The notes under the pieces are model-generated. The model was not told the origin of the DNA. It searched no databases and worked only from the letters and a program-made list of their open reading frames with translations. Position numbers and translations under genes: made by a program. From Haloferax elongans ATCC BAA-1513 (GTDB taxonomy: Archaea; Halobacteriota; Halobacteria; Halobacteriales; Haloferacaceae), in contig NZ_AOLK01000023.1 of assembly GCF_000336755.1 (NCBI RefSeq), positions 53,070-117,069 on the forward strand: DNA of 64,000 bases, written 5' to 3'. Numbering within the stretch: position 1 is the stretch's first letter; each line of letters starts with the position of its first letter. Shown in pieces: positions 25,072 through 33,567 of this stretch.

Positions 25072-26954
25072 CAGACGACGTAGACGAACTCCTCAACAAC
25101 GACCCCATAGCCGACGAACAGCAACCCGACCAACCGATTGACTCGGACGACAGCGGCGGAGAGGAAGACTCCACGCTGCGGGAGGATACCTCCATTCCTG
25201 AATCTCCTGTGCCCAACGACGGATCAGAACCCACAGATGGAGAAGTTGGGCACGTGCTCGCGAGCGAAGAAATTCGCGTTGCTCGCGACGAGTACAACGT
25301 CAACACCTTCGTGACCACTAGCCGGCGCGATGACGTACGGGTGGGCGACTATGTGGAGATTCCGTACCCTGGCGGTGACGATAATTTGTTCTCGGTCATC
25401 GACGGCCTGCGATACGAGCCGTATACCGAACTGGACGACAAGTCGGACACGCACAACATTATCAGCAAGGCACGCACCCTCGACGAGTCCGAGTACGTCC
25501 TCGTGGCAGAACTCGACCCGATAGCAATCCTCCGTGATCGGGCTGGTGAGTTGGAGCGAGGCATCGTGAACCGTATACCCAAACCGAACACTCCGGTTAA
25601 CCTCTCTCGCGACGACGAGCACCTCCGTACTGGGCTCAACATCCCACAGGAGGGTATCTTCGCTGGTTACCTCTCGGTCGGTGGCGACCGGATGGAAATC
25701 GACGGTGACCCGTTCCCCTACTACATTCAGAACCCCGGCATTGAACCCGACACCGGCGAGATTGAGGACGGTGAACCGGCGGTATTCCGGCATGCGCTCA
25801 TTGCAGGGTCGACTGGCACCGGCAAGACCCATTTCACAAAAAACCTCCTGAGGCAGTTCGTCAGCGGCAAGCGGTATCCCGTGGATGTTGGCTCGGACAG
25901 CGAAGTGGAGCGCAGCAGGCTCAATGTCGTCATCTTCGATCCGGAGAACGAGTACTGGGAGATGCGCGGCAACAACCCGGCGCTGACCGACGATCTGCGT
26001 CAACGGCTGCGCAACCAAGACATCGAATTCGACGGTGTCGACGACTTGGAGGTGTTCGTTCCGGATGTCGACCACACTCGAAGCCCCTCGACCGAAGAGA
26101 GTCAACAGCTTACTATCCCGTTCTCCATTGCGAAGCACGAGCCACAACTCCTGATGCCGTTCGACCAGATGTCGGACGTCACTCGTGGGGCCATCACTAG
26201 CTGTCTTGACGCGTACTTCAGTTGCTTCGACGAGGACAACGACGACTGGTCTACACGCACCATTCCCAAGCCGACGTACGAGGACTTCGTCCAGTTCCTC
26301 GACGAGCATGAACACGAGGACAGCCAGCTCCGCCAGTGGAACAGTATCGGCGACGGAACGTGGGACGCAATGTGCCGGCGCACAAAGCAACGCGAGTATT
26401 TCGATGTCTTCGACACGGGTACGAACCCCTTCCCCGAAATCTCCGACCAGATCTTCCGCGAGGGGCAGGTTACGGTCATCCCTACGAGCCATCTCAGAGG
26501 GGAGAAAGAGTATCTCGTCGTGCTGTCGATTCTCTCGTACATAATCGAGAACAAGATTGACGACTTTGGTGTTGACCCCGCAGTCAAGAGCACGCCAATG
26601 CTTGTGGCGGTTGACGAGGCCCACAACTACTTCTCAAGTCCATCGAACATCCGTGAGGCCTACATTGTGGGGAAGGCCCGGGAGGCCGTCAAGCAAGGTC
26701 GGAAGGACAAGCTAGGCCTGTTAATGATTACGCAAAATCCCGGCGACATCGACGGGGACATTCTCAAGCAAGTCAACACCAACGTCTTCCTACAACTCCG
26801 CAACGAAGTCGTTGAGGATGTGCCGTCAGTTCCGCGCGGTTTCCGAAAAGACATCCCGAAATTCGCCAAGGGTCAGGCCGTCGTTAAGGCTCCTGACGTG
26901 GAAGCAGTGGAAGTCGTCGGACTCCCTTACTGCCTTACTCGTCACGACAACTGA
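25068..26954 (+). CDS. herA: HerA-like hexameric DNA translocase
   Basis: A 628-aa HerA/FtsK-type ATPase. The N-terminal 60 residues are acidic and disordered; about 70-230 is a HAS-barrel-like domain ('HVLASEEIRVARDEYNVNTFV'). Walker A is GSTGTGKTH (about 246-254), Walker B 'MLVAVDEAHNYF' (about 510), sensor/arginine region 'GLLMITQNPGDID', and a C-terminal 'RGFRKDIPKFAKGQAVVKAPDV' brace. It is the fourth gene of the mre11-rad50-nurA-herA unit; all junctions overlap or nearly touch. It would pump DNA for NurA resection. Confidence 0.93.
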   Translation: MTDDVDELLNNDPIADEQQPDQPIDSDDSGGEEDSTLREDTSIPESPVPNDGSEPTDGEVGHVLASEEIRVARDEYNVNTFVTTSRRDDVRVGDYVEIPYPGGDDNLFSVIDGLRYEPYTELDDKSDTHNIISKARTLDESEYVLVAELDPIAILRDRAGELERGIVNRIPKPNTPVNLSRDDEHLRTGLNIPQEGIFAGYLSVGGDRMEIDGDPFPYYIQNPGIEPDTGEIEDGEPAVFRHALIAGSTGTGKTHFTKNLLRQFVSGKRYPVDVGSDSEVERSRLNVVIFDPENEYWEMRGNNPALTDDLRQRLRNQDIEFDGVDDLEVFVPDVDHTRSPSTEESQQLTIPFSIAKHEPQLLMPFDQMSDVTRGAITSCLDAYFSCFDEDNDDWSTRTIPKPTYEDFVQFLDEHEHEDSQLRQWNSIGDGTWDAMCRRTKQREYFDVFDTGTNPFPEISDQIFREGQVTVIPTSHLRGEKEYLVVLSILSYIIENKIDDFGVDPAVKSTPMLVAVDEAHNYFSSPSNIREAYIVGKAREAVKQGRKDKLGLLMITQNPGDIDGDILKQVNTNVFLQLRNEVVEDVPSVPRGFRKDIPKFAKGQAVVKAPDVEAVEVVGLPYCLTRHDN

Positions 26955-27111
26955 GCCGCTTTACCCAAACTTCCAGCTTAGGAATCCGCACGGAACTATA
27001 CGAAAAAGATACGAATCCTCTTTTCAAGGTGCCATTTACCAGTAGTTCTAGCCGAGCAATGGTGGCGGTCAAGGGCGATGTCGCGCACGATGCTGAGCAG
27101 TGGTGTGCGGA

Positions 27112-27181
27112 TGTGATCTTGAAGTGTGAGTCGAGATAATGACGTGGCACTGCGAGTTGGAACTGTGATGTGAGAGTGTGA
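27112..27181 (-). repeat. 13-bp TCACA array 1 (TGTGA orientation)
   Basis: TGTGA at 27112, 27125, 27164 and 27177, with degenerate words in phase at 27138 and 27151. The spacing is exactly 13 bp or multiples. Less regular TGTGA words continue to about 27260. Confidence 0.65.
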
Positions 27182-27408
27182 GCTGTGCAGGTCACAACTG
27201 ACTGTGGTGTGTGAGAGTCACATGTGCGTGTGGCAGGACACTATGACGTGTGGTTGTGACCTGTGTCCTCGCCAGTAATGAACTGAGGTGCGTGTGTCGA
27301 TTTCATTTCGATTGTGGAGTCTTCATTTCGACGACTGCCCCTTCATTTCGAATACGGTTCCTCACAGTAGCGAAGCGAGGTGTGTTGACTCTATCGTGAG
27401 CGGGGCGG

Positions 27409-27422
27409 GCTAGCCGGCTAGC
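27409..27422. repeat. CTAG palindrome, perfect copy
   Basis: GCTAGCCGGCTAGC, fully self-complementary. It lies 67 bp upstream of the QIDH-box pseudogene. Confidence 0.75.
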
Positions 27423-27488
27423 GCGACAACGGCTGGAATTCTATTGTTCCCCTTGGAAATCTTGTTCGTTGATTCTCTACCCGTAGGT

Positions 27489-27854
27489 ATGACTGGCGAC
27501 GACATCGACGGCGGTGACCCTGATATCCTGTGATTGCGAGTCAATCAAATCGATCATATGACGCATCAGCATGTGAATCTCATTCAGCAGCTGAGTCACG
27601 AAGCTGTACCGGCTGACTCGATTCCTGTCCGCACAATAGAGTTGCTGGTCGAACTTGGTCTGGTTACTATAGACGACGGTCAAGCGCGACTGGTTCCGGA
27701 TGGTGTGGTGTTCGAGTCGCTCGTCAGCCCCGATGGCGTGACCTCAAGTGTGCATCGAGACTTCTCTGACTCTGAACGCTACGGAGGCTACAACAAAGAA
27801 GTGGAGCTCAAGAACGCCGATCTGACCCCAGACCGGAAACCACGCGATGAGTAA
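27489..27854 (+). pseudogene. QIDH-box family protein with in-frame TGA
   Basis: ATG at 27489 opens MTGDDIDGGDPDIL, then TGA at 27531-27533, then the frame continues LRVNQIDHMTHQHVNLIQQL to the stop at 27854. The intact paralogue (43186-43647, minus) reads straight through the same point with Thr (DPDILTLRVEQIDHM). Shared blocks: QIDHM, VNLIQQL, VFE(S/P)LVSPD, SERYGGY(N/D)KE. Either the gene is broken or translation restarts at the TTG at 27534 (106 aa). The family looks like a small helical plus beta domain of unknown role, always beside the CTAG palindrome. Confidence 0.7.
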
Positions 27855-28133
27855 GTGTGTCGCATTACTCTGTCTGTTTGTCGCGCTCGCCGGTCTTACC
27901 TGTTCGAAGAGTGGGCGTGGCGCGGTATTGGTCGGGTTAGACGCGTCTGTGTGGCGATTATCGCATGTATCGAGGAAAAGCCGACATTCTCAGTTTGGGT
28001 TTCTTCTAACAGAATCCAAAACTGAAGCGCCTTTTCGACGTTATTTCGAGTCAAACCCCGGAGTCAAACACCCAACTTTGCAGATTCCAAAACTGACCCG
28101 GCTAGTTAAGTTGTTCCAGAAACAACAGAATAT

Positions 28134-28772
28134 ATGAGCAAAAAAGCAACAGTACACCGGTACATTCACCTCGACGAAGTAGATCCGCTCCGCGACGCTG
28201 CCCACGACAGAGACCTCAGGTACGACAGTCTCGGTCGCCGAATTCGCGACGAAGTTCTCATCGTTCTGGCCATTGACCTCGGACTTCGCGCCGCAGAATT
28301 GCGCGGGCTCAAAGAGTCGATGTTCCGGCTGAACGCCGAAGAGGTACAGATTCCGGGGCATGTCCAGAAAGATTACCCGAACGAGGACATCAGCCCCGGC
28401 AGCGTCACGATGCGGCTAGACCCTTACAACCACTTCGGGACGGTGCGGCTCTTGAAGAGCTACTTCAACTCTGAGTGGCATCGAGAACGAGGCAGCGACT
28501 ACGTCTTTCCCTCGCGCCAAAGCGACCAGATGACAACGGAATCGATGCGGAACATCGTCGAAGACCTTGCAGTTCATGCAGACACCACGGTGCACCGGAG
28601 CGATGGGGAGTCAGCTGACCCATCGGAACTCCATCCACAGGCACTCAGGCACTCGCTGTCAAACTATATGTTGGGTGACCCAGATACCCGGCTTGTAGAC
28701 TTGCGGAACAGACTTCGCCACCGTAGTATATCGACGACAGAACGAGTTTATGAGCACTTCCAACGTCGTTGA
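28134..28772 (+). CDS. Tyrosine recombinase, catalytic domain only
   Basis: A 212-aa protein with the integrase catalytic core and almost no arm/core-binding domain. First Arg in LGLRAAELRGL (about 45-55), HxxR box 'HPQALRHSLSNYML' (about 163-176), second His in 'RLRHRSISTTERVYEHF', where the Tyr is the nucleophile (about 207). All catalytic residues appear present. It probably resolves or inverts DNA within the element rather than integrating it, or it relies on another protein for site binding. A CCGGCTAG half-palindrome lies 30 bp upstream. The start ATG at 28134 could be followed by others. Confidence 0.85.
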   Translation: MSKKATVHRYIHLDEVDPLRDAAHDRDLRYDSLGRRIRDEVLIVLAIDLGLRAAELRGLKESMFRLNAEEVQIPGHVQKDYPNEDISPGSVTMRLDPYNHFGTVRLLKSYFNSEWHRERGSDYVFPSRQSDQMTTESMRNIVEDLAVHADTTVHRSDGESADPSELHPQALRHSLSNYMLGDPDTRLVDLRNRLRHRSISTTERVYEHFQRR

Positions 28773-29243
28773 AGCTCACCACACGTCGTCACCTGAAGAG
28801 CGAATTATTCTACTAATCTGATAGCAACCGTTCGCAATCTACCAAGAATCATCCGTCTGCCGACCCCCACTTGCACGGCAAGCTACCAGACTAGCGGCTC
28901 CAAACAAGAATCTACCCGATAGATCGGGTACGCATAAACAACGACCCACCACGGGTGGTTGTCTATTTAGTTTTATATTTGTGTGAGCTTTTATTTTGCA
29001 TGGTGGGTGTATATCTTCAGTTGTTGTAAGATGGTCATTTTGGGGTTTGAGGCGTGCTCGCAGCGAAAATCTCCGGAGAGATTCCGTGTAAGAATGAGGG
29101 GTTACAGATAGGTATTTTTGTGACGGGAAATTGTCTGTAAGACTCGTTGAAAAAGCGTGTAACACCGGACTGGGCCATATTGTTCGAGTCACTTGGAAGT
29201 CTTCCGCTCAACCTTTATTTACACAGCACAAATTGTTGGTAAG
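28773..29243. other. Gap with 8-bp inverted repeat
   Basis: No gene. A perfect inverted repeat TACCCGAT-AG-ATCGGGTA lies at 28913-28930, followed by a second hairpin (CCACCACGGGTGG near 28948-28960) and T-rich tracts. An operator or bidirectional terminator would fit. A TATA-like TTTTATATTT near 28972 may serve the 29244 gene. Confidence 0.45.
28913..28930. repeat. Perfect inverted repeat, 8-2-8
   Basis: TACCCGATAGATCGGGTA. It is isolated, located between genes and AT-flanked. Candidate operator. Confidence 0.5.
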
Positions 29244-30299
29244 ATGTCGGGTTTCCCTAAACAAAACGTCCAGTTGGCGAGCCACGAGAAGCTATTCAAC
29301 CATCCACAATGCCCAACCGAGTTTCGGCGAGCGTCTGTTGTCCAGACTATCCAGGCAGGGCAACACAAACGGGCGAGAAGACAGCTAAAACGTGCATACA
29401 AACAGCTGTTCGCCTTAGACGACTATGATTTCCAGTTTTTGCTCTATTTAGCGGATCTGCGCAATCAGATCAACGCGTTCTCCCCTGTCAGCAAAACCGA
29501 CCCGGACACAGGTGAGGTTTCTCACGGATGGACACAAACGCTCATGCAAGGCCATGGAGCTCTAAGAGACTACTTCAACGCGGACATCGAGAAGCTAATC
29601 GAGGCCGGATTACTGTATTATCCTAGCATCGATGGAATACAGCGAAAGCGGCTGATTCGCAAACCGTACTATTGCATAACGAGGGAGGCACTGGATTGTG
29701 TCAACAAGAGTGTGCAAGGGCCCGACATTGGGGACTTAGGGGAGTCAGTGACCCACTCGCTTGGATGTCGTCTCGTAGCTGAATATTTGCGGCGTGCAGT
29801 TGAGCAACAGACCGGCGACTCAGTACGCGTCGAATACTTCGTAGAGAGATTAGTAGATGAACATACCGTTGACGTTGTGGCGTTGAAGGAAACCCCGGAC
29901 AACCAGGGAATGAAGGTGTTTGCTGTCGCCGAGGTCGAAACAGGACTCAACAGAGAGAACGAGGTGCTGGCGGACATGGCGAAGTTGGGGCAGGTTGATT
30001 CTCCGAGAAAGTTATGGGTGGCACCGACGCGCCAGTTGGTGAACCGGATGCTGAACGTTGTGTTGAAGCGTGACTGGTATGATATTGACCCGGTGCCGCA
30101 GGATCTCCCACTTTTGACTGGTGAGGGGATTCTACACAATACTAACAGGCGGTTGCGAGATGCCGAATATACGCCGGAGGATGTACAGTGGACAGATGTC
30201 CCGCATACACCGGTGACTGATGTATTATCGTATATGGATTTGTACGATATATTGAAGAACCAATTTGATGCGTCGATGTTCGATACACCGTGCGTGTAA
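29244..30299 (+). CDS. Hypothetical protein, possible winged helix plus nuclease-like domain
   Basis: A 351-aa protein from the ATG at 29244 (MSGFPKQNVQLASHEKLF); a start at 29193 would add 17 aa. The N-terminal half is helical, with 'DYFNADIEKLIEAGLLYYPSIDGIQRKRLIRKPYYCITREALDCVN' looking like a winged helix. The C-terminal half has 'HTVDVVALKETPDNQGMKVFAVAEVETGLNRENE', an order (Asp, then E-x-E after a strand) reminiscent of PD-(D/E)XK folds. The last part, 'KLWVAPTRQLVNRMLNVVL', fits such a fold. A regulator or nuclease role is inferred only weakly. Confidence 0.62.
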   Translation: MSGFPKQNVQLASHEKLFNHPQCPTEFRRASVVQTIQAGQHKRARRQLKRAYKQLFALDDYDFQFLLYLADLRNQINAFSPVSKTDPDTGEVSHGWTQTLMQGHGALRDYFNADIEKLIEAGLLYYPSIDGIQRKRLIRKPYYCITREALDCVNKSVQGPDIGDLGESVTHSLGCRLVAEYLRRAVEQQTGDSVRVEYFVERLVDEHTVDVVALKETPDNQGMKVFAVAEVETGLNRENEVLADMAKLGQVDSPRKLWVAPTRQLVNRMLNVVLKRDWYDIDPVPQDLPLLTGEGILHNTNRRLRDAEYTPEDVQWTDVPHTPVTDVLSYMDLYDILKNQFDASMFDTPCV

Positions 30300-30365
30300 A
30301 TGGTTGTCTAGGATGACGAGGTTACATTTCTATTGAGGAAAGCGGATGCGTGTTGCCTGAGAGAG

Positions 30366-30578
30366 CTAAGGGCGTAGCTCTAATACTCCCGAATTCAGGG
30401 CGTCTCGCACAGGTTCTGGTGGATCGCCATCCTCCCATACGTACACTTCTATTTCGACGGCTGACGCGAGATCGTCGTAGAGTCGATACTCGATGCGGCC
30501 AAGGATATCTGAATCGGGGATGTCCTGCCAGCCGTCCCATTCTTCGTCGTTTTGCGGTCGTCTGATGGCTAATCGCAT
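30366..30578 (-). CDS. Small hypothetical protein
   Basis: 70 aa: MRLAIRRPQNDEEWDGWQDI then a beta-rich segment 'ILGRIEYRLYDDLASAVEIEVYVWEDGD'. No family is recognised. The reverse frame is also open but has unlikely composition. It is preceded on its strand by a TCACA array (30626-30728), as are other small genes of the island, which supports it as real. Confidence 0.5.
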   Translation of the reverse strand: MRLAIRRPQNDEEWDGWQDIPDSDILGRIEYRLYDDLASAVEIEVYVWEDGDPPEPVRDALNSGVLELRP

Positions 30579-30625
30579 ATCAGATGGCTATACAACCAAC
30601 ACCATATATTTTCCGAAGAGAAGAG

Positions 30626-30728
30626 TCACACAAAAAAGTCACACATCGCACTCATGTATCACAACCACAGGTCACACTCACGTGTGACTCCAACACATCA
30701 CAGTGAAACATCACAGACAAAACTCACA
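30626..30728 (+). repeat. 13-bp TCACA array 2
   Basis: TCACA at 30626, 30639, 30659, 30672, 30698, 30711 and 30724. Differences are 13, 20, 13, 26, 13 and 13, so one phase shift divides two 13-bp-periodic blocks; degenerate words fill 30652 and 30685. It lies in the gap upstream of the 30366-30578 gene. Confidence 0.7.
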
Positions 30729-30784
30729 CTCGCGTATCGAATTAACTAGACACACTCTGCTTCATCACTGCCTCTCCTACCGAA

Positions 30785-31009
30785 CTACAGCGGACGTAAA
30801 TCCCGCCATCGCAAATCAACAACCTCCCTACTGCCCTCCAACTCAACATGGTATAGCACTGAATCTCGAACATCACCTGTCTCAAGACCGGCATCATCTT
30901 CTAGTACTCCAATCACTGTCCCGTGATGTCCATGGAGGCGTTCATGATCGACGTCATCCTTGTTAGGGATATCAACTCGAACTTCGTCACCCACGTTAAT
31001 CCAATTCAT
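30785..31009 (-). CDS. Small SH3/KOW-like protein
   Basis: A 74-aa protein: 'VGDEVRVDIPNKDDVDHERLHGHHGTVIGVLEDD' then 'YHVELEGSREVVDLRWRDLRP'. The order of a V-x-V strand, a D-x-x-x-x-x-x-G-x-x-G-x-V turn and a closing strand with Arg-Pro resembles KOW/L21e-type small barrels or haloarchaeal DUF-type SH3 proteins. It lies 34 bp downstream of the defence operon on the same strand and could be its last gene. Confidence 0.6.
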   Translation of the reverse strand: MNWINVGDEVRVDIPNKDDVDHERLHGHHGTVIGVLEDDAGLETGDVRDSVLYHVELEGSREVVDLRWRDLRPL

Positions 31010-31043
31010 ATATTTATATTGACTGAAAGAACCAGCAAAAGAA

Positions 31044-31424
31044 TTAGAGGAGCCTCTCGTAATCGAAGTAATCGTTGTTGTCTATGTCGTTGGCGATGAT
31101 ATCGACACCACCAGCATAATACTCCCTCAAGAGCGTTACGAGTTCCTCGCCGGACTTCTCGGGGTGCTTAATTTCGATGAGCGTTTTCAACACACCCTGA
31201 GGATCGAGAGACCCGATACTCGTTCGGTCGGCCCCATCCAAGCTGTGTTCACTTCTGTTATCCACCTCTAAACCAACAGCAACTGCGAGGTCAATAATAC
31301 GACTGACAGCGAGGTCATTCTCGTCTTCGTTTCGGAATTCTTCGTTGACGTGCTTCTTGATTTTAGTGAGCTTTTCGCTGTCAGCGTGGATGGTGGCTCC
31401 GCCTTCGATATCGTCGAAACTCAT
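31044..31424 (-). CDS. Small protein of the helicase/ATPase operon
   Basis: A 126-aa protein whose start overlaps the ATPase stop by 4 nt. The N-terminal helix pair 'SEKLTKIKKHVNEEFRNEDENDLAVSRIIDLAVAVGLEVD' resembles DndE-like or ribbon-helix-helix segments. The C-terminal half is acidic ('VDIIANDIDNNDYFDYERLL'). It is probably a DNA-binding or bridging subunit. DndE homology would fit the DndD-like partner but is not secure. Confidence 0.65.
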   Translation of the reverse strand: MSFDDIEGGATIHADSEKLTKIKKHVNEEFRNEDENDLAVSRIIDLAVAVGLEVDNRSEHSLDGADRTSIGSLDPQGVLKTLIEIKHPEKSGEELVTLLREYYAGGVDIIANDIDNNDYFDYERLL

Positions 31425-33382
31425 TGGTCGACCAACTCCATTGTCGAATCCATGTTCTTGTCGGGTTTGATAACGTAATGCACCCCAATATGATTCTTAA
31501 TCGATTCCTCGAGTTGTTGGAGTTCGGCGTCGGTCACCAACAACACAATTGGTTCCTCAAGCGTCGTAAAGAACTGCCCCTGCGCACGACTGTTGTCAAG
31601 GTCTAGCCGGCCAGCTACGGTGTCGAAGACAATCGTCGTGGAGTACTTTGCATACTCGTTTAGCCCGAAGATGAACGACAACGCAGTCAGTTGGGTCTCG
31701 CCTGCCGACGGCGGGTGGTCGTTCATCGCCTTCTTCGAGCCGTTGTTTTTCACTAGCTCAAGAACGAACGAGTCGTCATCCTCGGCATCACCAGCGAAGT
31801 CGATCCCTTTGTAACGTCCTTTGATGAACTCGGACTGACTGACCTGATTGAAGACTTCATCCATCTTCAGCTTGATAGCCTCGCGTTTCTGTTCGATGTG
31901 GGCCTCGCGAATGCCATCTAAGTGGTCAATGGCTCGTTCTGCGGCTTCGATTTTTTCGATGGTGTCGTCGATGGTTTTCTGCCCCGACTTTTTCTGTTTC
32001 TCCCGCTGGATACGACTACGCTCACTTTGTAGTTCTTGGATTTTTTCCGCCTTATCGTCGAGCCCGTCTTGAATGTCACTGAGGCGCGATTCTAATCGAT
32101 TGATGTTCTCCTTGTACCGTTGTTTTTGCCCTTCGGCATCGGTAGGGCGACCGCCAAATTCCTCCATCAACTCCTGGCGTTTACTCTCCTCTTTCCGGAT
32201 CTCGTTTCGGAGGCGTTGAATTTCGCCCATCACTCCACCTGGGATGCGTTTCGGAGAGGTAGCGCTATTCAGGGTGTTGATTCGCTGACGTAGCGAATGG
32301 ATTTGATCAGTGAGCGAATCTTCCGATTCAACGTCTTCACCGCCATTCGCATGTACCTCGGGAACAGCATCGACGTGTTCCTCACCACAAATGGGACAAC
32401 GCCCATCCAGTGCCTCCTGCTGAAGCTCTTGGACAATCTCTTGCTTGTGTACTGATGACCGGAGTTCGGTCAGGTCATCGGCACGTTCCTGCAAGTCGTC
32501 GACGATGTCGTCGATCGTGTCTTCGAGGATGGCATATGGAAGTTGAGTCCATGCATCGCGGAGCTCGTCGAGTTCGCTCGCTTTATTGGCCTTCTGTTGC
32601 GCGATGTTATCTTCTCGAGACTGGAGTTGTTGGGCGAGTTCGTCGTCATATTTTTCGAGCTCCTCACGCGTTTCCTCGAGAGTTCTCTTCTTGTTTCCAC
32701 GCTCGTCACGGAGCTCATCCCGCTCTTTTTCCAACTCGGTGATCTCGTCGCGAATCTTCTTGTATTCCTGGTTGAGCTCCTCACGCTCACTCTTCTCCTC
32801 GCGTGCTCGCTCCAGTTCTGGGTCGTACTTGTTGTCGATGACGTACTCCAAGTCTTCCTTGGCGTGGATGATGGCTTGGTGCTTGAGGATAGTCTCGATA
32901 TCCTCCTTGACCTTTCGACCCGTTTCGTCATCGATGAGCTTGCGAATGCGCTCGCCGTCGAGGAAGAAGAAATCCTTCAGCTGCTCCGGTAGAAGTTCAT
33001 TGATCTCATCTTGTGCTCGTTCCCCCTCGTATCTGTTTTCACCGTCTATGACTAGCTTGAGGTCTTCATAGGCACGCTCGAGGTCGGGATTGAATGTGGA
33101 GATTTCGCGCCGCAGGAGATGATCGATGTTGTCTTCGGTGAACTTTATTTCGACAAACAACTCGCGTTCGTCTTCCTCTCGTGCAGTTGCATTCCAATTT
33201 TGGCGGAAGTTGTCGTACTCGGAGTCTCCGTATAGTCCCCATTGAATTGCTTTGTGGAAGCTGGTTTTCCCAGCGCCTTGGGGGCCTTCGATGATATGGA
33301 TTTGACCGTCTGAGAGGGTAAAATCGACTTCTAGGTCTCGATATGGGCGGAAATTCCGCACTTTAACGCGCTCAAATTTCAT
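31421..33382 (-). CDS. DndD/Rad50-like ATPase with zinc hook
   Basis: A 653-aa SMC-type ATPase. Walker A GPQGAGKTS (33-41), a DndD-like 'FFFLDGERIRKL' block, coiled coils about 190-325 and 380-500, a CPIC hook (about 329-332), the signature 'PSAGETQLTAL' (about 555) and Walker B 'TIVFDTVAGRLD' (about 585; Asp-Thr in place of Asp-Glu). DndD proteins in phosphorothioation systems share the DGE and SAGE motifs, but no dndA, dndB or dndC is present here. It fits the ATPase of a helicase-methylase-ATPase (Hma-like) defence system. Confidence 0.88.
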   Translation of the reverse strand: MKFERVKVRNFRPYRDLEVDFTLSDGQIHIIEGPQGAGKTSFHKAIQWGLYGDSEYDNFRQNWNATAREEDERELFVEIKFTEDNIDHLLRREISTFNPDLERAYEDLKLVIDGENRYEGERAQDEINELLPEQLKDFFFLDGERIRKLIDDETGRKVKEDIETILKHQAIIHAKEDLEYVIDNKYDPELERAREEKSEREELNQEYKKIRDEITELEKERDELRDERGNKKRTLEETREELEKYDDELAQQLQSREDNIAQQKANKASELDELRDAWTQLPYAILEDTIDDIVDDLQERADDLTELRSSVHKQEIVQELQQEALDGRCPICGEEHVDAVPEVHANGGEDVESEDSLTDQIHSLRQRINTLNSATSPKRIPGGVMGEIQRLRNEIRKEESKRQELMEEFGGRPTDAEGQKQRYKENINRLESRLSDIQDGLDDKAEKIQELQSERSRIQREKQKKSGQKTIDDTIEKIEAAERAIDHLDGIREAHIEQKREAIKLKMDEVFNQVSQSEFIKGRYKGIDFAGDAEDDDSFVLELVKNNGSKKAMNDHPPSAGETQLTALSFIFGLNEYAKYSTTIVFDTVAGRLDLDNSRAQGQFFTTLEEPIVLLVTDAELQQLEESIKNHIGVHYVIKPDKNMDSTMELVDQ

Positions 33383-33387
33383 TCGTG

Positions 33388-33567
33388 TTAGTCTCGGTCG
33401 TTAAGATATTCGTTAATGAAGTTGTCCATGTGGCGCTTTTTATTTTGGCGTGTGCCGTGGTGTACACGTGGGTTTTCCCACTCTAGGATCTTCGTAACCA
33501 ACTCGCGCTCGTGGGCGTCGTCAATTTCCTCTTGGACTATTTCTCGTAAGTCCCTATCGAGAGTCAT
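33388..33567 (-). CDS. 59-aa basic/acidic linker protein in defence operon
   Basis: A short gene: ATG at 33565-33567 overlaps the helicase stop (33564-33566) as ATGA, and it ends 5 nt before the ATPase start. The protein MTLDRDLREIVQEEIDDAHE continues RELVTKILEW and ends with a basic RQNKKRHMDNFINEYLNDRD. It is all helical. The tight coupling on both sides shows it is a real operon member. No family is recognised. Confidence 0.72.
   Translation of the reverse strand: MTLDRDLREIVQEEIDDAHERELVTKILEWENPRVHHGTRQNKKRHMDNFINEYLNDRD

Larger units (their letters stand above)
26955..27488. other. Gap with 13-bp array, CATTTCGA repeats and palindrome
   Basis: No gene seen. From left to right: a TCTAGCCGAGCA motif (27047-27058), a TGTGA array (27112-27181), three TTCATTTCG words (27302, 27322, 27341), and the perfect palindrome at 27409-27422. 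The block is an inverted homologue of 43794-44040. Confidence 0.6.

Noticed and set aside
25315-25330. CTAGCCGG inside herA
   Set aside because: It lies in conserved coding sequence and lacks the second half of the palindrome; counted as chance.
27847-28137. Open frame of 96 codons with a hydrophobic start, overlapping the QIDH pseudogene stop by 8 nt
   Set aside because: Composition after the first 20 residues is Ser/Arg/Phe-rich and unlike haloarchaeal proteins, and no motif is seen. Overlap alone is not enough.
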